Numbered from the stretch's first letter, positions 17,388-28,439 are shown. The stretch is DNA of 64,000 nucleotides from CAILHX01 sp964511385 (GCA_964511385.1 CAZEFE010000009.1:1-64000), one strand, 5' to 3'. Program-made: numbers and translations. Notes: generated by a model from the letters alone, not told the origin.

Positions 17388-17842
17388 AAACCAAAACAAC
17401 CCAAGCCGGTTTGCCCAGGATTGAATCGCTGGAGGTGAAGCTGCCCTGCACCCTGGTGCTGGTGTGGAGCAGCGGCGATGTGACGCCGGTTAATTTGCAA
17501 TTCCTCATTCAGAACAGCCGCCACTATGCCGCCCTGGCTGATACGGCCTTGTTTGCGCAGGCCAGGATGGAGCGTTGGGGGCATGCCGTGGTTTGGAGCG
17601 ACGCGATTGATATGGGGGCGGACGGTTTGTGGGATGAGGCATTGAAACAAAACCCCGCACCTGACCCCGTTGCCGAGTTTGAGGCATGGAAAACCCGTAA
17701 TCACCTCTCGTTGACGACTGCGGCGCATGCCTTGGGGCTGACCCGCCGCACCGTCAGCGCTTATGCGAGCGGTATGCGGCCTATCCCCAAAACCGTGCTG
17801 CTCGCTTGCAGGGGCTGGGAGGCGCAGCGCATGGCGGCTTAG
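17384..17842 (+). CDS. DUF2442-like protein with C-terminal helix-turn-helix
   Basis: A 152-residue protein. Residues about 10-85 resemble DUF2442 (LEVKLPCTLVLVWSSGDVTPVNL, then SDAIDMGADGLWDEAL). The C-terminal part is a helix-turn-helix (NHLSLTTAAHALGLTRRTVSAYASG) of the XRE/ antitoxin kind. The domain pair fits an antitoxin that represses its own operon while binding the DUF4160 partner. It is co-translated with that partner by a 4-nt overlap. Confidence 0.7.
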   Translation: MKTKTTQAGLPRIESLEVKLPCTLVLVWSSGDVTPVNLQFLIQNSRHYAALADTALFAQARMERWGHAVVWSDAIDMGADGLWDEALKQNPAPDPVAEFEAWKTRNHLSLTTAAHALGLTRRTVSAYASGMRPIPKTVLLACRGWEAQRMAA

Positions 17843-17912
17843 CAAATTGCTAGCCTTTGGCGCATGCCGCCTTACCCGCTTCCGCAGTTATGTCTTTACT
17901 CTTCACACTTCC

Positions 17913-17948
17913 TCTGTGTCAGTTCATTCCCACGGCGGGTTGCCCTTG
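17913..17948. repeat. 36-bp direct repeat, right copy over the lysR 3' end
   Basis: Identical to 17007-17042. It contains the lysR stop codon (plus-strand coordinates 17924-17926). The two copies bracket the DUF4160/HTH pair, as would be left by a duplication-insertion event. Confidence 0.9.
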
Positions 17949-18826
17949 CCGAAGGCTTCCCACAGGAATTCCGTCATCGCCCTGACACGCGCCGCGCGGC
18001 GGGCGCTGGGCAGGTACACGACGTAGATGTGTTTGTCGGGGATGGCGTAGTCTGCCAGCACTTGCCGCAGCGTGCCCGAGCGCAATTCCTCGCAGACCAT
18101 GAAGGTTGGCAGGACGGCCAGCCCCAGGCCGTTGATGGCGGCGATCCGGTTCATGTCGCCGTTGTTGGCGCGCATGCTGCCCTTGACCTGGATTTCCACC
18201 GGCTTGCCGTGGTGCAGGAAGGTCCACAGGTTGACGGTGGGTGAATAGCTGTACAACAGGCAGTTGTGATGCTGCAAATCCTCGGGGCGGAGCGGGGTAC
18301 CGTGGGCTTCTAGATAAGCGGGCGCGGCGCAGCAGGCAAAGCCGGTGGTGGCGAGTTTGCGCGCGACCAGGCTGGTTTTCAGTTCGCCGGTGATGCGCAC
18401 TGCCATGTCGATGCCTTCTTCGATCAGGTCAACTTTCTGGTCGGAGAAATTCAACTCAACTTGCAGCTCGGGGTAGCGCTTGCAGAACTCCGGAATCAGC
18501 GGCGCGATATAGCGCAGGCCGAAGCTGTGCGGCAGGCTGAGTCGCAGCACGCCGCGCGGCTGGCTTTCCTGGGTGGCGGCCTGGGTTTCGGCTTCTTCCA
18601 CGTCGGCCAGGATCAGGCGGCAGCGGTCGTAATAATTGGTGCCGATTTCGGTGAGGTGCAGCCGCCGGGTGGAGCGTTGCAGCAATTGCGCGCCCAGGTG
18701 TTTTTCCAGTTCGGCCACATGGCGCGAGGCGGCGGTGGAAGACAGGTGCAGTTGCTCGGCGGCGCGCGCAAACGAGCCGGATTCCACCACCGTGGCAAAT
18801 ACTTTCATGGCGAGCAGTCGGTCCAT
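17924..18826 (-). CDS. LysR-family transcriptional regulator
   Basis: A 300-residue regulator with an N-terminal winged helix (ESGSFARAAEQLHLSSTAASRHVAELE) and a substrate-binding-type effector domain. It is transcribed away from the dioxygenase-to-nitroreductase operon, with 86 bp between the start codons; LysR proteins usually control the divergent operon and themselves. The intergenic space contains a TTATCCC palindrome suited to it. The last residues lie within the 36-bp repeat. The effector is unknown; an electrophile or quinone is a reasonable guess given the enzymes controlled. Confidence 0.92.
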   Translation of the reverse strand: MDRLLAMKVFATVVESGSFARAAEQLHLSSTAASRHVAELEKHLGAQLLQRSTRRLHLTEIGTNYYDRCRLILADVEEAETQAATQESQPRGVLRLSLPHSFGLRYIAPLIPEFCKRYPELQVELNFSDQKVDLIEEGIDMAVRITGELKTSLVARKLATTGFACCAAPAYLEAHGTPLRPEDLQHHNCLLYSYSPTVNLWTFLHHGKPVEIQVKGSMRANNGDMNRIAAINGLGLAVLPTFMVCEELRSGTLRQVLADYAIPDKHIYVVYLPSARRAARVRAMTEFLWEAFGKGNPPWE

Positions 18827-18836
18827 GCGGTCATTA

Positions 18837-18857
18837 TTATCCCATTTATCGGGATAA
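18837..18857. promoter_or_regulatory. Candidate LysR operator palindrome
   Basis: Perfect arms TTATCCC (18837-18843) and GGGATAA (18851-18857) are separated by 7 bp, close to the T-N11-A architecture of LysR sites. A third half-site TTATCCC lies at 18878-18884. Both sit between the divergent lysR and dioxygenase starts. Confidence 0.6.
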
Positions 18858-18912
18858 ACAATTTGTGTTTTTGCTATTTATCCCGGTTTTAGAAATTGTC
18901 ACACTGTGCACC

Positions 18913-19737
18913 ATGATGAAGACCAACCATTTGCCCACCCTGTTTGTGCCGCACGGCGCGCCGACGTTCATCCTGGAACCGGGCGCGGCGGGTGCGGCGC
19001 TGGCCGGGGTTGCGCAGCACCTGGGCAAGCCGCAGGCGGTGCTGATGGTGTCCGCGCATTGGGATACGGTCGTACCGACGCTGAGCGTGGCATGCCGCCC
19101 GGAAACCCTCCATGATTTTTACGGTTTTCCGCAGGCGCTGTATTCCATCCGCTACCCGGCGCCGGGTGCGGCACGCTGGGCGATGGAAGCACGCAGCCTG
19201 CTGGAGGAAGCCGGTTTCGAGGTGGAACTCGACCCCAAGCGTGGCCTGGACCACGGCGCCTGGGTGCCGCTCAAGTTGATGTATCCGGATGCCTCGGTCC
19301 CGGTGCTGGTCATGTCGGTCCAGAGCCGGCTCGGCGCCGAGCACCACTACCGGCTGGGCCGGGCGTTGGCGCCGCTGGCGGCCACTGGCGTGCTGGTGAT
19401 TGGCTCCGGCAACCTGACCCATAACCTGGGCCATTTCGGCCGGGTGCAAGGCGGCGTGCCGGCTTATGTCACCGAGTTTCAGCGCTGGGTGGGCGAAAAG
19501 CTGCAAAGCCACGATACGGCGGCGTTACTGGATTATCGTGCCCAGTGTGAAGTTGCACGGCAAGCGCACCCGACCGACGAGCACTGGCTGCCGTTTTACG
19601 TGGCGCTGGGCGCCGCCGGCCAGGCATTCGATGCCGAATTGCTTTACCGCGGCGTCGAGCACCAAATGCTGGCGATGGACAGTTATGCCTTCTGGCCGGC
19701 GGATTCGTCTTATTCTCACGAAAGGAAACCATCATGA
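18913..19737 (+). CDS. LigB/DODA-type extradiol dioxygenase family protein
   Basis: A 274-residue member of the class III extradiol dioxygenase fold (E. coli YgiD type). Metal-binding histidines appear in FVPHGAPTF, VSAHWDT and GLDHGAWVPL, with another in GNLTHNLGHF. Such enzymes cleave catechol-like rings, though many single-gene members have unknown substrates. It is the first gene of the LysR-controlled operon, and its stop overlaps the CDGSH gene start (ATGA). I chose the ATG at 18913, where the family N-terminus begins. Confidence 0.88.
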   Translation: MMKTNHLPTLFVPHGAPTFILEPGAAGAALAGVAQHLGKPQAVLMVSAHWDTVVPTLSVACRPETLHDFYGFPQALYSIRYPAPGAARWAMEARSLLEEAGFEVELDPKRGLDHGAWVPLKLMYPDASVPVLVMSVQSRLGAEHHYRLGRALAPLAATGVLVIGSGNLTHNLGHFGRVQGGVPAYVTEFQRWVGEKLQSHDTAALLDYRAQCEVARQAHPTDEHWLPFYVALGAAGQAFDAELLYRGVEHQMLAMDSYAFWPADSSYSHERKPS

Positions 19738-19973
19738 CCAAGCCCGTAATTGCACAAAAAGCCCCGTATGCCGTGGAAGTGGAAGCCGGCAAAAGTTACT
19801 GGTGGTGTTCGTGCGGCAAAAGCGCCAGCCAGCCGTTTTGCGACGGCTCGCACAAAGGTTCTGGCTTTACGCCGGTGGAGTACAAGGCGGAAAAATCCGG
19901 CACCGTATATTTTTGCGGCTGCAAGCATAGCGCCAACGGCGCCTTGTGCGATGGCAGCCATAACAAACTCTAG
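19734..19973 (+). CDS. CDGSH iron-sulfur protein
   Basis: A 79-residue protein with two CDGSH-type motifs, CSCGKSASQPFCDGSH and CGCKHSANGALCDGSH. Each can bind a [2Fe-2S] cluster by three Cys and one His. Tandem-CDGSH proteins are small soluble redox or cluster-transfer proteins. It is coupled by overlap to the dioxygenase and 14 nt before the pirin gene. Confidence 0.93.
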   Translation: MTKPVIAQKAPYAVEVEAGKSYWWCSCGKSASQPFCDGSHKGSGFTPVEYKAEKSGTVYFCGCKHSANGALCDGSHNKL

Positions 19974-19987
19974 TCAAGGAGCGCATC

Positions 19988-20701
19988 ATGATTCAAATTC
20001 GACGTGCTGCGGACCGTGGCCATGCCGACCGCGGCTGGCTAAACGCCAGGCACAGCTTTTCGTTCGCGGAGTATTACGACCCGGCGCACATGGGGTTTTC
20101 CGCGCTGCGGGTGCTGAACGACGACGTGATTGCGCCGGGCACCGGCTTTGGCATGCATGGCCACCACGATATGGAAATCATCACCTATATCCTGCAGGGC
20201 GAGTTGCAGCACCGCGACAGCATGGGCAACGGTACGGTGATCCGCCGCGGCGACGTGCAGCGCATGAGCGCCGGCAGCGGTGTGCGCCACAGCGAATTCA
20301 ACCCGTCCGACCGCGAGCCGGTGCATTTGCTGCAAATCTGGCTGCTGCCATCGCATCAGGGGGGGGTGCCGAGTTATGAGCAAAAGGCGTTCAGCGCCGA
20401 CGAGAAGCGCGGGCAACTGCGCCTGATTGCCTCGCCCGACGGTGCGGACGGTTCGGTGACCATCGGCCAGAACGTGCGGGTGTATGCCGCGCTGCTGGAT
20501 GGCGCGGAACAAGCCAGCCTGACGCTGGGCCCGGGCCGGGTGGGTTTTGTACAGGTGGCGAGCGGCAGCGTCAGCCTGAACGGGCAGGCACTGGCGGCGG
20601 GCGATGGCGTACGTATTACCGCCCCCATGGCGTTGCTGCTGGATCACGGGCAGCAGGCGGAAGTGCTGGTGTTCGATTTGCCGGATTGGGACGACGCCTG
20701 A
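19988..20701 (+). CDS. Pirin family protein
   Basis: A 237-residue bicupin. The N-terminal cupin carries the pirin metal motif around GFGMHGHHDMEIITY and the conserved RRGDVQRMSAGSGVRHSE segment. Bacterial pirins such as YhaK and YhhW act in redox sensing or quercetin-type dioxygenation. An ATG with AAGGAG upstream (tcaaggagcgcatcATG) supports this start. It belongs to the redox operon. Confidence 0.9.
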   Translation: MIQIRRAADRGHADRGWLNARHSFSFAEYYDPAHMGFSALRVLNDDVIAPGTGFGMHGHHDMEIITYILQGELQHRDSMGNGTVIRRGDVQRMSAGSGVRHSEFNPSDREPVHLLQIWLLPSHQGGVPSYEQKAFSADEKRGQLRLIASPDGADGSVTIGQNVRVYAALLDGAEQASLTLGPGRVGFVQVASGSVSLNGQALAAGDGVRITAPMALLLDHGQQAEVLVFDLPDWDDA

Positions 20702-20749
20702 ATTGCAACATGGGTCGGGCATGTTTAACAATGAGCTAAAGGAGGCATC

Positions 20750-21325
20750 ATGGCAACAGTTGCAGTGGTATATCACAGTGGGTATGGGCATACAGCGGAG
20801 CAGGCCAAGGCCGTCGTGCGCGGGGCAGAGGGCGTGGCGGGTACCAAGGCCATCCTGATTGCGGTGGAACAGATCGACGAGCACTGGGCGACGCTGGAAG
20901 CTGCCGACGCTATCATTTTCGGCAGCCCTACCTATATGGGCAGCGCTTCGGCGCAGTTCAAGACCTTCATGGATGCCAGTTCCAAGGCGTGGTTTACCCA
21001 GCTCTGGAAGAATAAAATCGCTGCAGGCTTTACCAATTCCGCCAGCCAAAGCGGCGACAAGCTGAATACGCTGATCCAGCTGGCCGTTTTTGCCGCGCAG
21101 CACGGCATGATCTGGGTGGGGCTGGATCTGCTGCCGGGGAACAACAGCAGCACCGGTTCGGTCAACGACCTTAACCGTCTGGGCGGTTTCCTCGGCGCGT
21201 TGGCGCAATCCAATGCCGACCAGGGGCCGGAAGCCGGACCTATCGCCAGCGACCTGAAAACCGCGGAACACCTGGGTGCACGTGTGGCACAAATCACCCA
21301 TCAATTTCTTGCCGGGCGCAAGTAA
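20750..21325 (+). CDS. Flavodoxin-fold NAD(P)H-dependent oxidoreductase
   Basis: A 191-residue flavodoxin-like protein. The FMN phosphate loop is VVYHSGYGHTAEQA, and the second loop is IIFGSPTYMGSASAQFKTF. It resembles the WrbA/flavin-reductase group that reduces quinones by two electrons. The gene sits 48 nt after pirin with an AAAGGAGG site before its ATG. A second family member, WrbA-like, is found at 32351. Confidence 0.85.
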   Translation: MATVAVVYHSGYGHTAEQAKAVVRGAEGVAGTKAILIAVEQIDEHWATLEAADAIIFGSPTYMGSASAQFKTFMDASSKAWFTQLWKNKIAAGFTNSASQSGDKLNTLIQLAVFAAQHGMIWVGLDLLPGNNSSTGSVNDLNRLGGFLGALAQSNADQGPEAGPIASDLKTAEHLGARVAQITHQFLAGRK

Positions 21326-21349
21326 TTTAATCTAAACACGGAGATAAAC

Positions 21350-21970
21350 ATGAAACATCCAATCACTGTTATCCGGCAGCTTGCCGTCATCGCCGGACTG
21401 GCTTTTTCCGGCGCGGCCCTGGCGGACGACGTCGAGACGTATGCGATTGATAACACGCACAGTTTTGCCAATTTCAGCTTGCGCCACGTGGTATCCAAAA
21501 CCTCGGGCAGTTTCCCTGACATCAAGGGCAAAATCGTCATCGACCGCAGCAACCTGGCCAAGTCGGAGGTGGAAGCGCGCATCAACGTGCTGAGCGTGAA
21601 TACCAACCACGCCAAGCGCGATGAACACATCAGGGACAAGGCCGAATACCTGGATGCCGGCAAGTACGGGCAAATCCATTTCATCAGCACCGGAGTTGAG
21701 GCCAGGGGCAAGGATGAAGGCGTCCTGCGCGGCAACCTGACCATGCATGGCGTGACCAAGGAGGTCGCCTTGCCGTTCAAGCTGCTGGGTTTCGGCTCCG
21801 ACCCTTGGGGCGGCCAGCGTGCCGGGTTTGAGGCGCACACCACCATCAAGGCTTCGGATTACGGCTTCGGCTGGGCCGCTACGCCGAATGGCCCGGTGGG
21901 CAACGAGATTGAAATTACCCTGCTGATTGAAGGCATCAAGAGCAGCCCCGATTACAAACCCTGGAACTGA
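21350..21970 (+). CDS. YceI-family periplasmic lipid-binding protein
   Basis: A 206-residue protein with a signal peptide (about 1-25, ending AALA) and a YceI domain: IDNTHSFANFSLRHVVSKTSG, then the DEHIRDKAEYLDAGKY segment. The lipocalin-like barrel binds isoprenoid or quinone chains. In this operon it could carry a lipophilic substrate or quinone. An AGGAGATAAAC-like site (acGGAGataaacATG) precedes the start. Confidence 0.92.
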   Translation: MKHPITVIRQLAVIAGLAFSGAALADDVETYAIDNTHSFANFSLRHVVSKTSGSFPDIKGKIVIDRSNLAKSEVEARINVLSVNTNHAKRDEHIRDKAEYLDAGKYGQIHFISTGVEARGKDEGVLRGNLTMHGVTKEVALPFKLLGFGSDPWGGQRAGFEAHTTIKASDYGFGWAATPNGPVGNEIEITLLIEGIKSSPDYKPWN

Positions 21971-21978
21971 GAGCAACC

Positions 21979-23055
21979 ATGAGCAACGAACTGTTTACCC
22001 CGGCCAAACTGGGCCGTATAGAACTCGCCAACCGCATCGTGATGGCGCCATTGACCCGCAACCGCGCCGGTGAAGGCGGCGTGCCGCAGGACCTTAACGT
22101 CACCTATTACGCGCAGCGCGCATCCGCCGGGCTGATTATCACCGAAGCCACGCCGGTTTCGCCGATGGCGCACGGCTATCCGGCACTGCCCGGCATTTAT
22201 ACCGACGCGCAGGTGGCGGGCTGGAAAAAGGTGGTGGATGCGGTGCATGCCAAAGGCGGCAAGATCGTGATGCAATTGTGGCACGTGGGGCGGATTTCCC
22301 ACCCCTCGCTGCTGCCGGATAACGCCACGCCGGTGGCGCCATCCGCCATTAAACCGGCCGGGCAGGCGTTTACCTACCAGGGGCTGGTGGATTACGTGAC
22401 GCCGCGCGCGCTGGCTGCCGACGAAATTCCCGCCATTATTGACGACTATCGCAAGGCAACGCAGAACGCGCTGGCCGCCGGCTTCGACGGCGTGGAGGTG
22501 CATGGCGCCAACGGCTACCTGCTGGACCAGTTCCTGCGCGACGGCAGCAACCAGCGCACCGATGCGTACGGTGGCAGCATTGCGAATAGAACGCGCCTGC
22601 TGCTGGAAGTGGTGGCCGCGGTGTGCAAGGTGGCGGGCGCCGAGCGGGTGGGGGTGCGCATTTCGCCGATCAACCCGTTCAACGACATGTCCGATTCCCA
22701 TCCGCAAGCCTTGTTCAACCATGTCGCGGAAGCCCTTAACCTGTACAAGCTGGCTTACCTGCACGTGATGGAGATCGGCATCGGCGCAACCGAGGCGCTG
22801 CCTGCATTCGATTTTGGCGAACTGCGCCGCGTGTATCAGGGCAACTACATGGCCAACGGCGGCTACGACCTGGCGCGCGGCAATGCGGCCGTTGCCGAAA
22901 AGCGCGCGGATTGCGTGGCTTACGGCGTGCCGTTTATCGCCAACCCCGACCTGGTGGAACGCTTCCGCCGGAACGCGCCGCTGAACGCTGCTGATTCCAG
23001 CACGTTTTACGGCGGCACGGAAAAGGGTTATACCGACTATCCGGCACTGGCCTGA
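21979..23055 (+). CDS. Old yellow enzyme (NemA-type alkene reductase)
   Basis: A 358-residue FMN TIM-barrel enzyme that reduces activated C=C bonds, N-ethylmaleimide and nitro compounds with NADPH. Motifs are IVMAPLTRNRA, QLWHVGRISHPS, GFDGVEVHGANGYLLDQFLRDGSN (key His-Asn pair HGAN) and NGGYDLARGN. The gene follows yceI by 8 nt. It is the clearest electrophile-detoxifying enzyme of the operon. Confidence 0.93.
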   Translation: MSNELFTPAKLGRIELANRIVMAPLTRNRAGEGGVPQDLNVTYYAQRASAGLIITEATPVSPMAHGYPALPGIYTDAQVAGWKKVVDAVHAKGGKIVMQLWHVGRISHPSLLPDNATPVAPSAIKPAGQAFTYQGLVDYVTPRALAADEIPAIIDDYRKATQNALAAGFDGVEVHGANGYLLDQFLRDGSNQRTDAYGGSIANRTRLLLEVVAAVCKVAGAERVGVRISPINPFNDMSDSHPQALFNHVAEALNLYKLAYLHVMEIGIGATEALPAFDFGELRRVYQGNYMANGGYDLARGNAAVAEKRADCVAYGVPFIANPDLVERFRRNAPLNAADSSTFYGGTEKGYTDYPALA

Positions 23056-23090
23056 TGCGATATTGGTAGTCTTTGGAGAAAGGCGCGCGT

Positions 23091-24083
23091 ATGGATAGCA
23101 CCGATCATGCGGTACTGAGTGCATTGCAGTCCTGGCAATCGCAGCCGCAGGCCTGCTGGCTGGCGACAGTGGTGTCTACCTTCGGTTCCAGTCCGCGGCC
23201 GCCGGGCGCGCTGCTGGCACTGCGCGCCGACGGGGTGCTGGTCGGCTCGGTGTCCGGCGGCTGCATCGAAGACGACCTCGTTGATCGCGCCCACCGTGGT
23301 CACTTGCCGACAACATGTGCGGAGACGCTGACTTACGGCGTCACGCGCGAGGAAGCGATGCGCTTCGGCCTGCCTTGCGGCGGCACGCTGCAACTGGTGG
23401 TTGAGCCGGTGCGTGATTTTTCCTGGGTGGCTGAGCTGTTACTGCGCATCGGGCGGCATGAACTGGTGGCGCGTAGCCTTAACCTGGCCTCGCTACAGGT
23501 CACAGTATCGGATGCCGGCCGCGACAGCGTGGTCAATTTTGACGGCAACACCCTTACCACTCCGCACGGCCCGCGCTGGCAACTGCTGGTGATCGGCGCC
23601 GGCCAGGTGTCGGGTTATCTCGCCCGCATGGCGCTGGCGCTGGATTATGAAGTCATCATCTGCGACCCGCGCGAGGAGTACCGTTTGGCATGGGATGTAC
23701 CCGACACCCGGGTGATGCGCGAAATGCCGGACGACGCTGTGCTGGCGCTGCCGGTGGATGGCCGCACCGCCATTGTGGCGTTGACGCATGACCCCAAGCT
23801 GGACGACATGGCGTTGCTGGAAGCGCTCAAGTCGCCGGCGTTTTATGTGGGTGCGCTCGGCTCGCAGCGCAGCAATGCCAAGCGCCGCGAGCGGCTGGCG
23901 CAGTTCGACCTCAGCGCAGATGAAATCAGCCGCTTGCACGGGCCGGTCGGCCTCGATATCGGCAGCCGCACCCCGCCGGAAATCGCGGTATCCATACTTG
24001 CCCACCTTATTCTTATCCGTAACCAGAAATTCAGGGCCGGGCAACTACTCGCCGCCCTGCCCCAACAGGAGACCACCCCATGA
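23091..24083 (+). CDS. XdhC/CoxI-family molybdenum cofactor maturation protein
   Basis: A 330-residue chaperone that sulfurates or inserts the molybdenum cofactor into xanthine-dehydrogenase-family enzymes. The N-terminal XdhC/CoxI segment has GSSPRPPGALLAL and GSVSGGCIEDDLV; the C-terminal Rossmann part has LVIGAGQVSGYLARMA and YVGALGSQRSNAKRRERL. The ATG at 23091 follows a GGAGAAAGG site by 7 nt and was preferred to an upstream TTG. Its stop overlaps the iorA ATG (ATGA), consistent with service to IorAB. Confidence 0.92.
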   Translation: MDSTDHAVLSALQSWQSQPQACWLATVVSTFGSSPRPPGALLALRADGVLVGSVSGGCIEDDLVDRAHRGHLPTTCAETLTYGVTREEAMRFGLPCGGTLQLVVEPVRDFSWVAELLLRIGRHELVARSLNLASLQVTVSDAGRDSVVNFDGNTLTTPHGPRWQLLVIGAGQVSGYLARMALALDYEVIICDPREEYRLAWDVPDTRVMREMPDDAVLALPVDGRTAIVALTHDPKLDDMALLEALKSPAFYVGALGSQRSNAKRRERLAQFDLSADEISRLHGPVGLDIGSRTPPEIAVSILAHLILIRNQKFRAGQLLAALPQQETTP

Positions 24084-24537
24084 TTTCACTCAAGATCAAC
24101 GGCAAGCCGGTAAAAGTAGATGTCGACCCCAACACCCCGCTGCTGTGGGTATTGCGCGACCATTTGCAACTTACCGGCACCAAATACGGCTGCGGCGTCG
24201 CCCAGTGCGGCGCCTGCACCGTGCACCTGGATGGACGCGCTATCCGTTCCTGCGTGACGCCGGTATCCATGGCCAGCGGTAAACAGGTGACCACCATCGA
24301 AGGGCTGGCGGAAACCACGCTGGGCAAGACGGTGCAGAACGCTTGGCAGGAAGTGGACGTGCCGCAGTGCGGCTACTGCCAGTCCGGCCAGATCATGGCG
24401 GCCACCGCGCTGCTCAAGGAAAATCCGCACCCCAGCGAGGCGCAGATCACCGCCGCGATGGATGGCATCCTGTGTCGCTGCGGTACCTATAACCGCATCC
24501 GTACCGCCATCCAGAAGGCAGCAGAAGGGGGTGCCAA

Positions 24538-24541
<4 letters not shown>
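24080..24541 (+). CDS. iorA: [2Fe-2S] subunit of an isoquinoline 1-oxidoreductase-type molybdoenzyme
   Basis: A 153-residue electron-transfer subunit with two [2Fe-2S] sites: a plant-type motif YGCGVAQCGACTVHLDG and the C-terminal CGYCQSGQ ... CRCGTYNRIR. It passes electrons from the molybdenum subunit encoded next, with a 4-nt overlap. The real substrate may be another N-heterocycle or an aldehyde, since IorAB homologues are broad. Confidence 0.9.
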
Positions 24542-26707
<2,166 letters not shown>

Positions 26708-26715
<8 letters not shown>

Positions 26716-27313
26716 GCCGGCCGCGATTATCCTGGCCGCCGGCCGCGCGTCGCGCTTCGGCTCGGACAAGCTGCTGGCGGAAATTGAACGCGAGGGGCGT
26801 AGTTTGCCGCTGATCGCCTGCACGCTGGTCAACTGGTTGCAGGTGTTCGGGCGGGTGCAGGTGGTGGTACGGCCTGGCAGTGAGGCATTGCAGCAGGCGG
26901 TTGCCGCGGCGCTGTCTGCGGTGTGCGGGCGTATCAACTGGATCGTCTGCCGCGATGCGGATCGCGGTATGGGTGTTAGCCTGGCGGCCGGTGTGGCGGC
27001 AGTGCCCGATGTCTCAGGCTGGGTCATCGGGCTGGCCGACATGCCGGCGGTGCCGGTCGCTGTCATTGCACAAGTGCGAACGGCGCTGCTGGATGGCGCT
27101 GCTTTGTGCGCGCCTTATTGTAGTGATCGGCGCGGCCATCCGGTGGGGTTTGCCGCAGAGTATCGCAATGAACTGCTGGCGCTGGAGGGCGACCGCGGCG
27201 CGCGTGACCTGCTGCAGCGGGATATCGACAAGCTGCAGCGGATTGAAACACTTGAGCCGGGCGTGCTGACGGATGTTGATACGCCGGCAGACCTGTTATT
27301 GTTGGACTTTTAA
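26708..27313 (+). CDS. MocA-type molybdenum cofactor cytidylyltransferase
   Basis: A 201-residue NTP-transferase-fold protein opening with AAIILAAGRASRFGSDKLL, the nucleotide-binding loop of MobA/MocA enzymes. MocA makes the cytosine dinucleotide form of the cofactor used by xanthine-dehydrogenase-family enzymes, which fits the neighbouring IorAB. The TTG start overlaps the iorB stop by 8 nt. Confidence 0.85.
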
Positions 27314-27327
27314 GGAGAACCTGTTTA

Positions 27328-27927
27328 ATGAAAAAACTAGCCATCACCCAGACCCCGATCCACGAACTGATTGCCGCCCGCTGGAGCGGCCGCGCTTACG
27401 ATGCGACCAGGCCGGTCAACCAGACGCAGATCACCGCCTTGCTGGAGGCGGCGCGCTGGGCACCGTCGTGCTTCGGCGACCAGCCATGGCGCCTGATCGT
27501 GTGGGATAAAAATACCGACGCGGCCAGCTGGCAGCAGGCGTTCGACTGCATCGTACCGGGCAACCAGAGCTGGGTGGTGGATGCGCCGGTGCTGGTGCTG
27601 GCGGTTGCCGACAGCCTGTTTACCCATAACGGCAAGCCCAATCGCTGGGCGCAGTACGACACTGGCGCCGCGGTGGAGAATCTGTGCCTGCAGGCTGAAG
27701 CATTGGGCTTGATGGCGCACCAGATGGGCGGCTTCGATCCGGACAAGGCCAGGACGGCGTTCGGCATTCCCGAGCAATACACGCCGATGGCCATGGTTTC
27801 GGTAGGTTATCCGGCAGCACCTGCCACCTTCAGCGCGGAAGTCGCCGAGCGCGAGAATGCGCCGCGCAGCCGTCGTCCGCTGGGGGAACTGTTTTTCAGC
27901 GGCAGCTGGGGCAAGCCGGCCGCCTGA
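27328..27927 (+). CDS. Nitroreductase-family FMN oxidoreductase
   Basis: A 199-residue protein with nitroreductase FMN contacts RWSGRAYDATRPV near the N-terminus, ARWAPSCFGDQPWRLIV, and EALGLMAHQMGGFD. The enzymes reduce nitroaromatics or quinones by NAD(P)H. It is the last gene of the LysR-divergent operon; a good AAGGAG site precedes the ATG. The stop is 2 nt from the end of the convergent gene. Confidence 0.9.
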   Translation: MKKLAITQTPIHELIAARWSGRAYDATRPVNQTQITALLEAARWAPSCFGDQPWRLIVWDKNTDAASWQQAFDCIVPGNQSWVVDAPVLVLAVADSLFTHNGKPNRWAQYDTGAAVENLCLQAEALGLMAHQMGGFDPDKARTAFGIPEQYTPMAMVSVGYPAAPATFSAEVAERENAPRSRRPLGELFFSGSWGKPAA

Positions 27928-27929
27928 TC

Positions 27930-28304
27930 TTATTCCACGACGTGCACGTCCGACACGAAGTATTCGGTATCCCCAAAGCAACTGGTGGGGATACCGACAT
28001 GCTGTGCGTAGGTCAGGGTGACCTTTTTGCCCAGCGACTGGTTGATCTTGGCGGCGACGGCATCATTGCGCACGGTGAAGAAAAACTTTTCGCTCATGGT
28101 GCCCGGCATGGAAACCATCGCCAGTTCGCCTTCCCAGGTTTTGCACACCCAGCCGCGGTCGGAAAATTTTTGCACGTAACCGGCGCGCTCGCCGCTGGAA
28201 TAAGACCAGCTCAGCACCAGCCAGGTGTAGAGGGAAACGGCAACAACCGGCAACGCAACGATGGCGAAAGCCCAGAATTTCCAGCCTCGATTTGATAGAC
28301 TCAT
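27930..28304 (-). CDS. Hypothetical single-pass membrane protein
   Basis: A 124-residue protein with one N-terminal membrane helix (WAFAIVALPVVAVSLYTWLVL) and a soluble domain with two cysteines (GWVCKTW and IPTSCFGD). Similar short proteins are widespread in betaproteobacteria without assigned function. The ATG at 28304 was chosen for the GGGGA site 6 nt upstream rather than a TTG 15 bp earlier. Confidence 0.7.
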   Translation of the reverse strand: MSLSNRGWKFWAFAIVALPVVAVSLYTWLVLSWSYSSGERAGYVQKFSDRGWVCKTWEGELAMVSMPGTMSEKFFFTVRNDAVAAKINQSLGKKVTLTYAQHVGIPTSCFGDTEYFVSDVHVVE

Positions 28305-28378
28305 GACGTATCCCCGCAAGACAATGACGTTATTCTAACAGCCAGTTTTGTTTTAGGCCCGGCCCGGAGCGATCATCC

Positions 28379-28408
28379 TCGACACTGGGGAAATATCCGG
28401 GCTAGAAT
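28379..28408 (+). promoter_or_regulatory. Candidate promoter of the thioredoxin-like gene
   Basis: TCGACA (28379-28384) and TAGAAT (28403-28408) with an 18-bp spacer resemble a sigma-70 promoter, about 30 bp upstream of the ATG. A strong AAAAGGA site follows. Confidence 0.45.
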
Positions 28409-28439
28409 GCGCCCTCATCAAACGAAAAGGAACTAGCTC

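Noticed and set aside
20039..23124. Long minus-strand frames of about 420 and 390 residues
   Set aside because: They lie opposite pirin, flavodoxin and old-yellow-enzyme genes, which have clear families; high GC produces such shadows.
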